Assembly: GCA_019671005.1 (NCBI GenBank)
Contig: CM033718.1
Location: 37,402,508-37,466,507 of the forward strand
Direction of reading: 5' to 3'
DNA length: 64,000 nt
From: Hibiscus mutabilis
Taxonomy: Eukaryota; Streptophyta; Magnoliopsida; Malvales; Malvaceae
The translations under genes were made by a program, and so were the position numbers. Positions within the stretch are counted from its first letter, which is position 1. Every line of letters begins with the position of its first letter. Positions 46,901-59,844 of this stretch are shown here, piece by piece. The notes beneath the pieces were generated by a model. The model was not told where the DNA came from, searched no databases, and worked only from the letters and a program-made list of their open reading frames with translations.

Positions 46901-47238
46901 ACTCTTTTCTCTCTTCCTTGCTTCATCTAATCAGCACTAGGGAAAGAAGATGATAATGAATCATCAATTAATTCTCCCAAAATGACTAATTTGTCCTTAA
47001 TTATCCACTAATTAATGACATGTGTAGGGACATTCTAGGAATGTATGAATTTTGCATGCATTCCTTCAATTTGTTGTTTGTTTTGGTTTGGTCACTTATA
47101 CAAAAGGTTACTACTTTTTCATTTATAACATTCCAGTCCTTATTAACTAGATCTAGTATCTTGTTTTCAATCAATTAGGGATCAAATGAAAGCATTGTAG
47201 TAACTTCTTTATACTAGTTTTGAGGATATTACATCAAT
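43906..47238 (-). mobile_element. solo LTR, minus orientation, 5-bp target duplication TCAAT (LTR 43911-47233)
   Basis: The plus strand runs from TGTAACATACTCTAACC to GAGGATATTACA (3323 bp), flanked by exact TCAAT at 43906-43910 and 47234-47238. On the minus strand its end (CTAACCACCCTAGTAGG inverted) matches the end of the LTR at 59693, and its body aligns with 56144-59693. It is therefore the same family as the plus-strand element at 56-64 kb. No internal region, so a solo LTR. Confidence 0.88.
44912..45027. repeat. 58-bp tandem duplication inside the solo LTR
   Basis: Units 44912-44969 and 44970-45027 start CAAGCAATCTCATAAGCAAT. A third start follows at 45028. Confidence 0.9.
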
Positions 47239-47753
47239 TTTATAAATAATTTTTTGAGTGCTATTTTTCAATTAATGTCCAGTCTAATAAACAACGTCAA
47301 CAAAACAAAAGAGTAGGTAGAAAATTTTACATAAGTGATTAATGTTAGATTAAAATATGAAATTATGGGCACATGTGTAAAATACATGATTCTATTATAA
47401 AATATTACATAAAATTAAGTGACCAATTATGTCAGTCGTGTCATGGATAATAAAATGTTGTGGAAACAAAGTGTATATACCATAAGATGTATTTATACTT
47501 CAATGAGGGGCATAATTGTAAATACTTAATAATTAATTTATTAAATCAACTCTATATAGAGGTAGTGATCGCCAAGAAATAGGTTAACTTGTATTACTCT
47601 TATCCCGGTCAGAGATCTTTTACAGAAAGGGCAAACCCATCTTCTTGGAAGATCACAACCACCTTTTAGGTGATCTCCATCAAAAGATTTAAGGTTTTTA
47701 GTCCATCAATGAAGATCTTGGGTTAGTTTTTATACTAGTTATGTTTTGGGTAT
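47239..47753. other. unassigned AT-rich sequence
   Basis: Left part very AT-rich. The right part (47570-47740) is less so but has no recognisable ORF, RNA or element ends. It is the flank into which the Athila-like element and the solo LTR inserted. Confidence 0.4.
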
Positions 47754-49149
47754 TGTCGACTATGCTAACGCTTGTAGAAAATGCAATGGAAATATATAAG
47801 AATAATGCCAAGTATGAGTCTTTTGCATGCAAGTATACACAGTCAGCAAGTAATACAACAATAAGCTGAGTATCGAATCCACAAGAATTGACCAGGAATT
47901 TGACTTCTTTGATTGTTACTTGTCAAAGGAAAAATGTTGGAATGATTTGAAGTTTATTTAAGGAGTAACTTAAAGAAATGCAAAGAAATTAAGACAGTGT
48001 TGGCAAGAAGAGGTTTCAAATGACTGATGAACGTTGGCAAGGGATGCCTAGTTTTCACGCTATTCATGCCAGCCTTTAATAATGTCATGCCCTGGAATTA
48101 TTACCTTGCGGATTCAAGGATGGCATTACCTTTGTCGATGGCAATGCCCGAAATTAACCATGTTAAAACCCCCATATTTCTATAGTGAAGTTTTTCATTA
48201 ATTAATTTGATTAAGTTCCAATCTATACTCCGAAGGGGTAGATTCACTTTAGAAGTAAGCTCATCTACTTGAACATCTTCTTTCGAAGCTTCTCTCCTTA
48301 GTATCTGGCAACTAATCATTACCCCTCAAGTTTGTTAATATATTAAGGTGTAATAAGCAAACAATGCTAGTGGTCGCATGACAAAGAATTAAGAAAACTG
48401 AAGTATGTGCCAGATAGAAAAAACAATGCCAAGGCATTTGTATTATTAAAAACCAAACATAAAATCAACGTTAAACGCAAATATCCCCCAACCAACTGTA
48501 AAAGTTTAGTTCATAGTTGGGGGTCCATCCACAAATATCATTGTTTCTCTAATCATCATTTAAATAAATAAAAACTAAGAGAATGGGCACGAAGGAGGTA
48601 TGTCGATGCAGCCCTTCAATGGCTCCAAGCTCTCAATCTTTAGCTGGTCAAACCACGTCGTTCTTGGTTCACTACAGTGCAACCTCTTCTCTCTGATCTG
48701 TTTCCTCAAGTGCTTGCTCGATCCCTTTATATAGGCTTGCGTGGGATCCCTAGGATAAGCCTTTGAGTTTGAAATTTGAACACGCAAGGGATAAGAGGCA
48801 TGATCATCTTATCCAATTTTGAATCCTAGGGCTGACGTGTACAAGTTCTAACTGCTATTTGACTGGGCATCAGACTTCTCTTCTATGCCAGCCGAGCTTG
48901 GTAATATTTGGTCCAACTTTACCAACTGTAACTTGGCATTCCCTACTTCTGCTCTTACGCTATACTGACAAGCCTGTAATAATGCCAACAAAGCATCCCT
49001 TCACACTGGAAAAGCACAAAAATTTCCCTCTTTCCCGAACTCCTTATGCAAATGTATGAATTTAACAATTAAATGCAACTAAATGTACTTAAAGGGTTAG
49101 CAAAGGCTTTGTAAAATACGCATAAAATAGTACTTTTGAGGAGTTGACA
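47754..49149 (-). mobile_element. Athila-like 3' LTR (about 1.4 kb)
   Basis: The minus strand starts TGTCAACTCCTCAAAAGTAC directly after the polypurine tract and ends TAGTCGACA, giving TGTC-AC/GTCGACA ends. It contains a TATA box, CTATATAAAG, at 48725-48734 (minus). The outer end is chosen from the inverted end match and is less certain than the inner end. Confidence 0.7.
48725..48734 (-). promoter_or_regulatory. LTR TATA box
   Basis: The minus strand reads CTATATAAAG inside the Athila-like LTR, about 420 bases from the LTR start. Confidence 0.55.
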
Positions 49150-49160
49150 CACCCTCAAAC
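49150..49160 (-). promoter_or_regulatory. polypurine tract of the Athila-like element
   Basis: The minus strand reads GTTTGAGGGTG next to the LTR start, preceded by GAGGACAAGCAATGAGC, the usual context in this group. Confidence 0.7.
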
Positions 49161-50159
49161 CTAGCTCATTGCTTGTCCTCAAGTAATGCAGCTAAAAATA
49201 TAAAAGCAAGAAAAGTACCTCGGCAAAAATTTGGTTGGAATGCCAACAAGTGCTGGCAAGCATAATATAGCCCTAGTTCTGTCCTCAGATATCCCAGTGC
49301 AGTAATGCCAAGCATATAAGCAAATTCAAGTGCAACAATATAACTCTAGTCTAAAGTCATGAAAAGTGCATGAAGTGTTGGCAATATGCATCAAATTTCC
49401 TTTTACTCCCTTAGTCAAATTTACTACCTAAACTCAAAATTTTATTTTTTTCTATTGTTCCTGCCAAGGGTTTCTGCTGACCATATTTTAAGCTTGCTTT
49501 GTAATATTGTTTGGCGTGAGAAATAAGAGGGAGCATACCATGAACCCCCACGTTAATCCATATTACTAGGCTTTTACTCTTCAACTCATACCCTAAAGTT
49601 TTTGACTTGATAACTAAGAGGGAGCAAACCACGAAGCCCCAAGTTACTTATTATCCCTAATGTAAAAAAGAGTTCAACATTTTTTCTTCTTACCTTGGCA
49701 AAACATTATTGCCTACATACTACGTGTTAAGTGAAAGTTCAATTCCCTAAACTAGAGATCAATTGCCAAGTAGTCCTGGCATTACTACTCTGCTGTCATA
49801 GACAAATGTAAGGATTTAAAATTTCACTATTGGACAAAATATTCTAGAACAAGCAATACTAAAATAGCAAAATGTTAGCATTCTTTCAAAATTTGACCGA
49901 GGAAAAAAAATAGTGGTTTGGTATGCATGGCTTGACCCTAATCTGCATAGCATGAAAACAAAATACAGACAAAATATAAGCATGAATGCATGGCATAGCA
50001 ACAGATGTGAGGATGCACACCTCCAAACCAAAGATGTGCATTGTCCTTAATGCATGAAAACAACATACAAATGAAAACAGGAAAATGCATGAACATGTGA
50101 ATGCAATAGAATGAAATGTAAAAGATTTCAGGAAGTAGTGGACTCCCATTCAGAGGGTT

Positions 50160-51567
50160 CTAGCTGTGATACGCATGTCTTCCTTTTGACAAAGCTTCCT
50201 CTATCAGGAGCCATGTGCTTCTTTCACTTAAGACTTGCCTTTGAGGCTGTTGTGGAAGCTCCAAGGTCATGGAGAACATCCCTAACAATCTACACCGGCT
50301 CCGAGGTGGCAGGAGCATCAGTGGCGACAGATGAGGCTGGTATGGCTGGCGTGGTAGTAGCTTTGGCATGGCTCTAGATTCCTTCATTTTTAGATTCAGG
50401 TGGTGTGTCAATTCTGGCAGATTCAACTTGTACTTGTGAGATTGGAATGGTAACATTAGACTGGGTCAGAGTATGGACAGAGTAGGGACTGGCTGGCATG
50501 GCATTGCTGGAAAATATATCAGTGGGGAACTCGGGGAAGGCTGGCAAAATGCTCAGGGACATTCCTTCAAGAGTCTTCCTAATGCCATGTCTCTGGCATG
50601 AGCATAATGACATAGCTTGAGATTTTGCTCCTCAGCTTTCTCTAACTTTTGGAAAATGATCTCCTAGCACTAGTAGATCTGGGAAAGTGTTGCCACTGAA
50701 CTAGCTGACATAGGAGTGCCAGGCTTTTCCTTTGGCACCTTGGGCTTGGGCGTTGGCTCTTTTGCCTTTCCATTGCCTTTTTTAACTCGGTGGCAGTGAG
50801 TTACCTCCACAAGGAAGTTTGATTGTTTTTCCCTTGGTTTCTAAGACCTTGTCCGAATTGATCGTTGGCACACCATGCTTCTTACAAATGTTAGAAATCA
50901 ACAAGAGGAAAAACAAACTGCCATTACTCCTATCAACACACTTATAGGTTTCCTCGATGATGAGTTGGCCGACGTTGATCTTTCATCCCACCATGATTGA
51001 GTGTAGTAGTTCCAGCCTTTCTTTTGAGATAATTTCATTGTGAGTAGTTGGCATCAAGTTCGCCTTTAGAAAATGATTCCACCCCTTCGGTTGTGATTTT
51101 AATGCTAGCCACTTAACTGTCCAATGTGCCTTTGATGACACAGTCCAAGTGGTGCTCAGCTCGTATAAATCTGTCAAAAGCTTTTTCCTATTGAAGAAAT
51201 TCATTGAGTCAGAAAACTCCAAATGTTTATCCTCGGCACCATCCAACTCAAACATGGTATTAATATACCCTTCATCAAATTGCACACATGTACCTCGTAT
51301 CATCAGAAAGGGTGAATCTTTGGTTGTCAGATAGACATAACATTCTTGGACAATGTTAGAGTAAACATCTCATGTTTGTTGGCAGAGTAGTTCCCACTTG
51401 TGCTTGGTCACTACCGCCATGAACTCTAGGGTGAATCCCAAGTTCAAATCGTTCTTGATCTCAAAATTTTTCTCATGGCAAAACGTCCTTAAGGCAAACT
51501 TTTCTTCATGTTTCTTGCGTATCTCATCATTGAAAAAGATCTTGAAGGGTGTCGACGATGATGCCAT
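50160..51567 (-). pseudogene. Athila-type 3' accessory ORF (plant-transposon protein family), broken
   Basis: Starts MASSSTPFKIFFNDEIRKK at 51567. The first open part ends at about 51370; another (50983-51303) contains YINTMFELDG, W-ALKSQPKGWNHFLKANLM and PTTHNEIISKERLELLHSI. After a stop near 50984 the frame continues with NVGQLIIEETYKCVDRS and then a Lys/Pro-rich tail, with further breaks to about 50160. The pattern fits the protein found downstream or upstream of pol in many Athila/Tat elements. Its role is unknown. Calling it env-like would go beyond the evidence, since no signal peptide or membrane segment is visible. Confidence 0.65.
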
Positions 51568-52175
51568 AGAAACAAATTGGGGGCTTGAGAGATTTTTGAG
51601 AAGAAAAGAAGGTGATTCTTGGGTTTTTGCTCAATAGAGAAAATAGAAGAAAGAGTGCAAAGGTTTTAATTCTTGAAACGGTTAAAGTTTTAAGTATATG
51701 GAAGGGTAAAAAGGTTGAGTGTTTAATGTGGCTGGTATAAGAGGAGATAATGATTGCTTTTGGCGTGTTTGGGGAAAAGAAAAAGATGATGTGATGATGG
51801 TTTAAGTGATAAGATGGAGCGGGAAAAGGATGAAGGGATAAGGTAATTAGGTTAAAATTTTAAATTTCAACTTTCACCTTGGGCGGCTAGGGTAAATCTC
51901 AACACTTAACAAATTCTCAATCTTCTCTTTGGGCCGAGTTCCATCAGACCTCGGTGGCTAGGGTAAATTTCCTTCTTCACATCTCCACTCGCCCTATGCC
52001 ATGTCCTTGCCTTGGCATACTGCCTGGCACACGAAACCTGCACTTACTCAAAGAAAAAACCTTTTATGCAACAAGAGAAAAATCAAAATAAAAAGAAAAA
52101 TAAATAAATAAAAAAATACTAAAAATAAAAACATCCAACCTACTATTTACAAAAATCAAACAATGATGATGACGA

Positions 52176-53340
52176 TCACGGTACCTCTTCTAGGAGGATA
52201 ACTTCCTTGGCATTCTTTTGCGTGCCTTCCAAATAGTGTTTCAGTCTTTGGTTGTTTACCTTGAAGATTGTTCCCGTCTTCAAATCTTTAATATCTACTA
52301 CTCCATGAATAGATGGCTTCACAACTTCAAAGGGTCCCGACCATCTAGACTTGAGCTTCCCTAAAAACAACTTTATCCTTGAGTTAAATAACAATACACG
52401 TTGGCCTACCTTGAATTGCCTTGGCAAAATCCTTTTGTCATGCCATCGTTTGGTCCTTTCCTTGTATAGTCTAGCATTCTCGTAAGCATGCATTCTGAAT
52501 TCCTCTAACTCATTCAAGTTTAATAACCTTTTTTCTCCAGTAGCCCTTCATGTCACGTCAAGCGTTTTGATTTCCCAATAGGCTCGGTGTTCCATCTCCA
52601 CTAGTAAGTGACATGCCTTCCCAAAAACAAGTCTGAATGGGGAGGTTCCCAAAAGAGTTTTAAAAACTTTCCCATAAGCCCACAAGGAGTCATCTAGTCT
52701 CAAGGACCAGACTTTCCTTGTTGGATTCACAGTCTTCTCTAAAATAATCTTGATCTCTTTGTTCAAAATCTCTGCTTGACCATTCGTTTGGGGATGGTAT
52801 GCCATATCAATCCTCTGCTGAATTCCATACCTGCACAAAGCCTTATAAATTAAATTGAATTTAAATGTGTACCCTCATTATGAATAATAACTATGGGGCA
52901 CCAAATCAAGTAAATATATGCTTATGCAGGAACTTGGCAACGGCCTTGGCATAGTTTGTTTACAGTGCAACGGCCTCAACCCATTTTCAAACGTAGTCAA
53001 CAGGCACAACGATATTTAGGTTACCAAATGATGAGGGAAAGGGACCCATGAAGTCTATTCCCCATACATCAAACAAATCTACTAGCCTGATGTTCTAGAG
53101 TGGCAATTGGTGTCTGCCGGAGATGTTTCCTGTCCACTAGAATCGATCACATGCCTTGGCAAAGTTATGTGCATCTTTGTATAGTGTGGGCCAAAAGAAT
53201 CCTTATTGCAGCACCCTGGAAGCAACTTTCATCCCAACAAAGTGACCTCCATACGGTGCTGCATGGTATAATTGCAATATGTTGTGATGTTCATCTTCCG
53301 GCACACACTATCTTATCACTTGGTCGGCACACTATTTAAA
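52176..53340 (-). pseudogene. Athila-like integrase, broken
   Basis: The core end reads [20 protein letters not shown] (catalytic Glu in QAE), then [20 protein letters not shown] (52548-52838). After a stop the C-terminal part (52176-52517) has NARLYKERTKRWHDKRI, VLLFNSRIKLFLGKLKSRWS and GPFEV. The zinc-binding and first catalytic Asp parts lie at about 52850-53340 with stops. Confidence 0.85.
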
Positions 53341-54309
53341 CAATATTGGCTCGTCCCAATAATATTACCGAACATCCCGTAGGAAATGTTTCCTATCATT
53401 ATATGCCAAGTCTGGTGGCATGATATTACTTACTAGGTAATTGACTATGTCAGTGTACCATGGCATGGCATTGACTGCAAGTAAATACTCGTCAGGGAAT
53501 TCATCTCTTATGGTAGTGGTCTTACAATTTTCAAGGTGATGCTCTAGGCGTGATAGGTGGTCAACTACTAAGTTTTCACTACCCTTCTTGTCTCGGATCT
53601 CGAGATCAAATTCTTGTAGTAGAAGCGTCCATCAAATCAGTCTGGGCTTGTCATCCTTCTTTGCCAATAGGTATTTCAGTGCCGAATGATCTGTATACAC
53701 CACAACTTTGTTATCAACTAAATAAGATCTGAACTTGTCAAATGCAAAAACAACCGCGAGAAATTCTTTCTCGGTAGTGGTGTAATCCAGTTGTGCTTCA
53801 TTCAATGTCTATCTAGCATAGTAAACAATATTGGCTCGTCCCAATAATATTACCGAACATCCCGTAGGAAATGTTTTCTGTCATTATATGCCAAGTCTGG
53901 TGGCATGATATTACTTACTAGGTAATTGACTATGTCAGTGTACCATGGCATGGCATTGACTGCAAGTAAATACTCGTCAGGGAATTCATCTCTTATGGTA
54001 GTGGTCTTACAATTTTCAAGGTGATGCTCTAGGCGTGATAGGTGGTCAACTACTAAGTTTTCACTACCCTTCTTGTCTCGGATCTCGAGATCAAATTCTT
54101 GTAGTAGAAGCATCCATCAAAGCAGTCTGGGCTTGTCATCCTTCTTTGCCAATAGGTATTTCAGTGCCGAATGATCTGTATACACCACAACTTTGTTATC
54201 AACTAAATAAGATCTGAACTTGTCAAATGAAAAAACAACCGCGAGAAATTCTTTCTCGTACTGGTGTAATTCAGTTGTGCTTCATTCAATGTCTAGCTAG
54301 CATAGTAAA
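53337..54309 (-). pseudogene. Athila-like RNase H and linker, internally duplicated
   Basis: On the minus strand: the RNase H centre and end, with [20 protein letters not shown] and [15 protein letters not shown], then the linker to integrase ([19 protein letters not shown]). The same 485 bp is present twice in tandem, so the frame cannot give a normal pol protein even apart from stops. Confidence 0.85.
53337..54309. repeat. 485-bp tandem duplication
   Basis: Unit 1 is about 53337-53821 and unit 2 is 53822-54309, both starting TAAACAATATTGGCTCGTCC. They differ at only a few positions. TAAACAATATT-like sequence at the joints suggests a short shared motif (TAAA) guided the duplication. Confidence 0.93.
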
Positions 54310-54991
54310 TGGTATGAAAAACTTTTCCACGCCGCTGTCCCAAACACTGCTCTGACGGCATAGTCGCTGGCATCGTACATGAGCTCAAATGGCTCATTCC
54401 AGTCTGATGCCACGACTATAGAGGCATTAATCAACTTCTCCTTAAGTTCCTGAAAAGCTCTTAAACAAGAATCATCAAATGCAAAAGCGACATTTTATTC
54501 TAGAAGCAAGCATAAATGTTTAGAAATTTTAGAAAAATATTTAATGAAACGACGGTAGAAACCTGCATGTCACAAAAAACTTCTTATACCTTTTACTCTT
54601 GTAAGGGGTGGCAATTGCTTGATTACCTCTACTTTTTCTTTGTCAACCTCTAATCCTCTCTTGGTCACCTTATGCCCAAGAACAATGCCCTCATTCACCA
54701 TGAAGTGGCATTTTTCCCAGTTCAAGACAAGGTTTGTCTCAATGCATCTCCTCAAAACTTGCTCCAAACTCTGAAGACATTCCTCAAATATTCTACCAAA
54801 CACTGAGAAATCGTCCATGAGCACTTCCAAGTTATGTTCAATCATTTCGGAAAAAAATAGACATCATGCAACGTTGAAATGTTGCCAGGACATTACACAA
54901 CCCGGATGGCATTCTTCTAAAGGAAAATGTTCCATATGGACACGTGAACATGGTTTTCTCTTCATCTTCCAAAGCTATGGCAATCTGATTA
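54310..54991 (-). pseudogene. Athila-like reverse transcriptase, truncated
   Basis: The minus strand reads CPYGTFSFRRMPSGLCN-type sequence, then EVLMDDFSVFG (active site with MDD in place of the usual YMDD), then NLVLNWEKCHFMV and EGIVLGHKVTKRGLEVDK (54570-54845). The N-terminus is missing beyond 54991, where the next LTR starts. Confidence 0.85.
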
Positions 54992-56143
54992 TGTAACACC
55001 CCTTACCCGGTATAGTAGAAAACCGGTTTAAGAAGTGTTACCAAACGAAAAGCCAAACAAACAAGTAATGTCTTAGCACATCACAACTAAGCATGCATTC
55101 AAATATTGGGGTAATTTAAAACTTTTTATACAAATGTAAGGTCTAACCTTATCTTTTAATTTATGCACAAACAAGATTACATGCATAAGCAAAGTACTTT
55201 GACTATCACATACAATTTCTTCATTAATGACACCTTATTAATCTTAGACAGATTACGAACATGCATATTTCAAATGATTTCATATCAAACAATTTCGTAA
55301 ATAACCTAGCTTAATCCATCAAGAAAACGTAAGGCATTTAAAAACCATTGTTAAAGGTGATAGATACAAACAAAATGCAAGATTAAAGTCATTTCAAAGT
55401 TTGCACCAATCATATCCTTTTTCATATATCTTTGACATAGCATTACCTTATACGAGTTCATTGACTTACTTACCAATTATTTGATTTAACTATCAACTTA
55501 ATCATTTGACTACATTATCTTATTTAATAGACATATACATATATATAAATTAGCCTTCATACACACATGTCATCAAAGTGGTCTACAACTTAGATCACAA
55601 GTAAATATTTAATCAACCATACGATCATGCTAACCATACGAATCATATAGCAAGCAATTATAAAATAATTATAGGCCCCTTTACAAAACTTTGAACACTT
55701 ATAAGGCTTATAAACAAATGAAATCAATAGGGATTGTAATGCACAATGCACTCCTAACAAAATATGTGCCACCATCTAGGAGTTCTTAAAGAATACCCAC
55801 GAACAACATGATACTCATGATCTCGTCCGAGCTCAGAGGTTCTCACAAACAAGTTCATCCTGAAATACTTTGAAAGGATAGAGTAAGCATAGGCTTAGTG
55901 AGGTAGCTTAAAGAAATTAATAGTATGAAGTACTGAACTATCCTTTCCTCAAATTCTATACAACCTACTTCTTTTATTAGAAAGAAGTGCTAGGATTGGA
56001 TAAGAGGTTAACCCATTTAGGGTACGCAAGCAAGCATATATGTTTATACAAGGTATTCGTATCAGACATGTACAAACACACACACACACAGGGATCAACG
56101 GGCTTATACATGCATACTTGATTACTCACCCTAGCATATTAAA
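54992..56143 (+). mobile_element. gypsy LTR fragment (5' part), plus orientation
   Basis: Starts TGTAACACCCCTTACCCGG, a typical gypsy LTR start, inside the Athila-like RT. It ends abruptly at 56143, where another LTR begins, so the rest is presumably beyond that insertion and outside the window. It contains a short (CA)n run at 56076-56090. Confidence 0.65.
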
Positions 56144-59100
56144 TGTAATATCCCCAAATCTAGTATAAAAGAAGTTACTACAATGCCTTCATTTAATCCC
56201 TAATTGATTTAAAGCAAGATATTAAATCTAGTTAATAAGGACTAGAATGCTATAATTGAAAACATAGTAACATAATGTATAAGTGACCAAACCGAAACAA
56301 TTGTTAAATTGAAAGAATGCATGTAAAATTTTCACATTCCTATAATGCCCCTACACATGTCATTAGTTAAGGGATAATTAAGGGTGAATTAGTCATTTAA
56401 GGGAGGAATTAATTGATGATCAATTGTCATCTTCCTCCCTACAGCCGAATGAAGGAAGAAAGAAGAGAGAAAAGAGGATTGAGTGAGAAAGCACCATAAT
56501 CATAGATTCAAGCTTGAATTTGGTGAAATTGGAGTTTCTAACACTCATATAATCCTATAGGAAGGTAAAATCTCTTCCTTGATGTGTTATAGATTGTTTG
56601 ATTATGCATATGATGTTGTTCTTATTGTCTTGATGAATTAGATGGTTTCTATGTGTGTTAGGAACATGCTAGCTTCAATTTGAACTTGAGATTGTAATTT
56701 CTAGTAACTAATTTGATAAAGGATATATGTATAGTTGCTGGAAATTTGAAGTATATGAACATGATTGAAAACAGTCTTGATTAGGGACTATTTTGATTGA
56801 GAAATCATGTAAACATGTTAAATGAACATAAAACCCTGTTTTGATCATGTTGCTAGGTAAAAAGAAGATTGAATTGAATACACGTGTTGCTGGAAATGTG
56901 ACTACACCTAATTGAACTAGTTAAATTAGGTAATGGACTGCCTAGTTGATGAATTGGATGTACAAATGTGATCAAATAGATCAAACTAGGTTCAACATGA
57001 TTATGCCCTGTTTTAATAACATTTCTAGGTGAATTATGATGGCCTAGACATGTAAGAACATGAACATGAATGAAATTGTCATGTTAGGACCTTGTTAAGA
57101 TGAATTAAGAAGCTAGAAATCCAACCTAGTGTAATCTGCCCAGAATGCTCTATTCTGGGCAGTAACTTTGAAAAATCACTAAAACTTGTGTATAATGAAT
57201 TTAAGGCTGAAATATTTATGGACAACACCTTTATATGTCTAAATTCACTAGGAGAAAACATAACTGAAGTCTGGGTTGTATACTGAAATGTAGAGAAGAA
57301 ATACTAGAGACAATGCAAACTGCCCAGTGTAACAAAATGCCCTGTCTTTAAGTTAAAAACTGTATTAATTGGCAAAGAAATAAAATGCAAGCCTTATAGG
57401 GTCATAAAGACAATTTTGTTAGCTTTCCAACGATCTAAACCAATTGAAATTCCGACGTACGGAATGAAATATATGAATATTTAAGTAGGCAGTGCACATG
57501 CTTCCAGGCAATAATAGTTTAGATGTTTATATTGAATTGTATGCTTATGTATGGAGTCACATAATGACTCAATTGATTGCTGGATTGTATCTAGTACCTT
57601 ATGTATTGTATGAATGTTTGATCAAGTAGAAATTAATGATAAAGGGGCTCACTTAAATCAACAAGCTAGTAGAGGAAAAGAGATTACCATTCGGGATCAA
57701 CAATAGCTCGGAAAAATTCCCGTGCGTGTAGTTTAAAGTTTGGAGAGGGCGGTAACCTCTCCAAGTCTGTTTTGCTTTGTAAAATTTATTGTATCATAAG
57801 TGTAAATTTCTTAATGAGCTTGCTATGAAGCTATAGGAAGGTAAGTACTCCTTTGAGTGGTTACTTGATTGTGAAGTATGCTTGAATTGTCATTGATTGA
57901 ATTGTTATGCTTATTGCCTAATTGAATTAGATTGAATTGAAGCATGATGATATAGATATAAGTACACAATTCATTGTTGAATGACATAATGATTGATACT
58001 CCTACATTAACCATGGAAACATTGATATTGGAATGGATTGAGCCCTATTTGATTAAAAGGGAATATTGGCACAAATTGTGCACATTGAATTGAACACATG
58101 CTTCTAATTGATTGAAAGGGATAACTATTGAAAGCCTTGGTCTCGAATCGGTCTTAGATATAGTTGGCATGCCATAGAGTCTATAGAGCTCATTTTCGAG
58201 GTGGACTACGGTCCGGGACATTGGTCCCTAATTGGCGACAATAGGAGGGAAGCATTGTTATTGGTCATTGGCGACAGTAGGAGGGATTGACCAGGTACTT
58301 GGTACCATATTGATTATTGTATTGGCGACAGTTTGGTTGGAGACTCGGGTATCTAGACTGAGTAATCGATTCTCAAGGTTATACCTAAAATGAACTAATA
58401 ACTCAAGCACAATGAACCTATTGCTACATTGAATTTTATTGATTGAACGTAAATGAAAAATTGAATGCCATGAACTATGAATATTGAAACCTTGATTGAA
58501 CATTGCTTATATGAGTTGACTTGATTGTAAAGGAAAATCAAATGCTAGGATCCACTGCAATTGAAACATTGATTGAGCCTTGTTCACACTAGATTGCTTG
58601 AGTTGGATTGTTATTCGAATTGGGTGATTGAGTATGCCAGACTTCAAGCCTTGTATTGTTATTGGGTTGAAAATTTGACTATGTATCTTGTGGTGTAAGC
58701 CTATTCGAATTGTTCCCTATTGATAGGGGAACCATACCATCCAATTGATGGCTCGTAGTTGAGACTTATTGTATTGTTGCCTTGAAACTTTAACTCACTA
58801 ACTAAGCTTTGCTTATTCTAGTCTCATTTCTACGATACATGTTGATTTTGGATATCCTTGAAATCTAAGCTCATACAAGTCACTTGTTGCTCAAAAGAGT
58901 ATGTTTCCATTTTGTTTAGTTCTCCTAGGATGGTAGCACCTTAGGCATGTATATATAAGGTCACTTAACTATGGTTTGTATAAGTTAATCTTATCTTTGA
59001 TCTTTAAGAAGTTTGGTATGTATATATAAGCATGTATGCACTATAATGAACTTGTATGCTAGATAGTCTAATGTTTAATTTACATAGATGAATTATGCAT

Positions 59101-59693
59101 GAAATGGTTGAATGGATTCATTGAAATTGGTTAGATGACATTAGCTAAATGTAGTAATCCACATGTTTAGACATGAACTATATTGATCACCTAAGGAACT
59201 AGTCATATTGTCTATAAAACTTTGGAAGCATGAATGATTGATTATGGTAACTTAAGTAAGTGAATAAACTATAAGTCTAGACTTGAACCTCTATGGTCAC
59301 ATTTAGCTCTAGCCGAATGGTGTAGATGATTTTGTAGGTCTATATGTTTAATTAAAGTCACATATGTAATTCTTATAAAACACTAGTTGAAATGCTTAAT
59401 AGTCACAATGAATGTCAAGATGATCCATACACTTCTCTTATGGTCCGAATGGTACTTTGGAACTCAAGTAAACTATAGATAGATTGAATATGATAAGATA
59501 TGGTAATATGAGATCTAGTTTATCAAGTGAATGCATCATGTATGTTGTATTTGGATCTCTCCTAATCGAAATATAACTTATTGAGCAAGAAAGGTCTTAA
59601 TCGATTGGTACTTAATACCTAATATTGTTTGAATGGTTGATTGTATTTGCAGTAACTTACCTAATCCTACTAGGGTGGTTAGAGTATGTTACA
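56144..59693 (+). mobile_element. gypsy 5' LTR, complete (3550 bp)
   Basis: Runs from TGTAATATCCCCAAATC to GAGTATGTTACA, followed 3 bases later by the primer site. The five bases before it are TTAAA; the partner target duplication is outside the window. It matches the solo LTR 43911-47233 (inverted) along its length, apart from indels. Confidence 0.88.
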
Positions 59694-59696
59694 GAA

Positions 59697-59709
59697 TGGT
59701 AATCAGAGC
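59697..59709 (+). promoter_or_regulatory. primer-binding site, variant
   Basis: TGGTAATCAGAGC, the initiator tRNA-Met site with one extra A compared with TGGTATCAGAGC. It lies 3 bases after the LTR end. Confidence 0.75.
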
Positions 59710-59844
59710 TTATGGTTTCATGATTCTAGGGTCTATTGCATGAATAAGTTATTGTCATTGGTCATTTAGGTGCCACCTAGGAGTTACTTGAATATTGATT
59801 GGATTGTGACTTGAGCTTGACTTCTCTTATTCCTTATATATAGA

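Larger units (their letters stand above)
47754..54991 (-). mobile_element. Athila-like Ty3/gypsy element, minus strand, 5'-truncated
   Basis: From high to low coordinate: RT, RNase H, integrase, a 3' accessory ORF region, a polypurine tract and a 3' LTR. The pol sequence motifs, the extra ORF after integrase and the GAGGACAAGCAATGAGCT-type sequence before the LTR fit the Athila group. It is cut inside RT at 54991 by the next LTR, so gag, protease and the 5' LTR are missing. Confidence 0.85.

Noticed and set aside
50111..50377. 88-codon plus-strand frame
   Set aside because: Opposite strand of the degraded Athila accessory ORF; no recognisable features.
50160..51567. Envelope protein in the Athila-like element
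   Set aside because: No signal peptide or membrane segment visible; it fits the common plant-transposon ORF family better.
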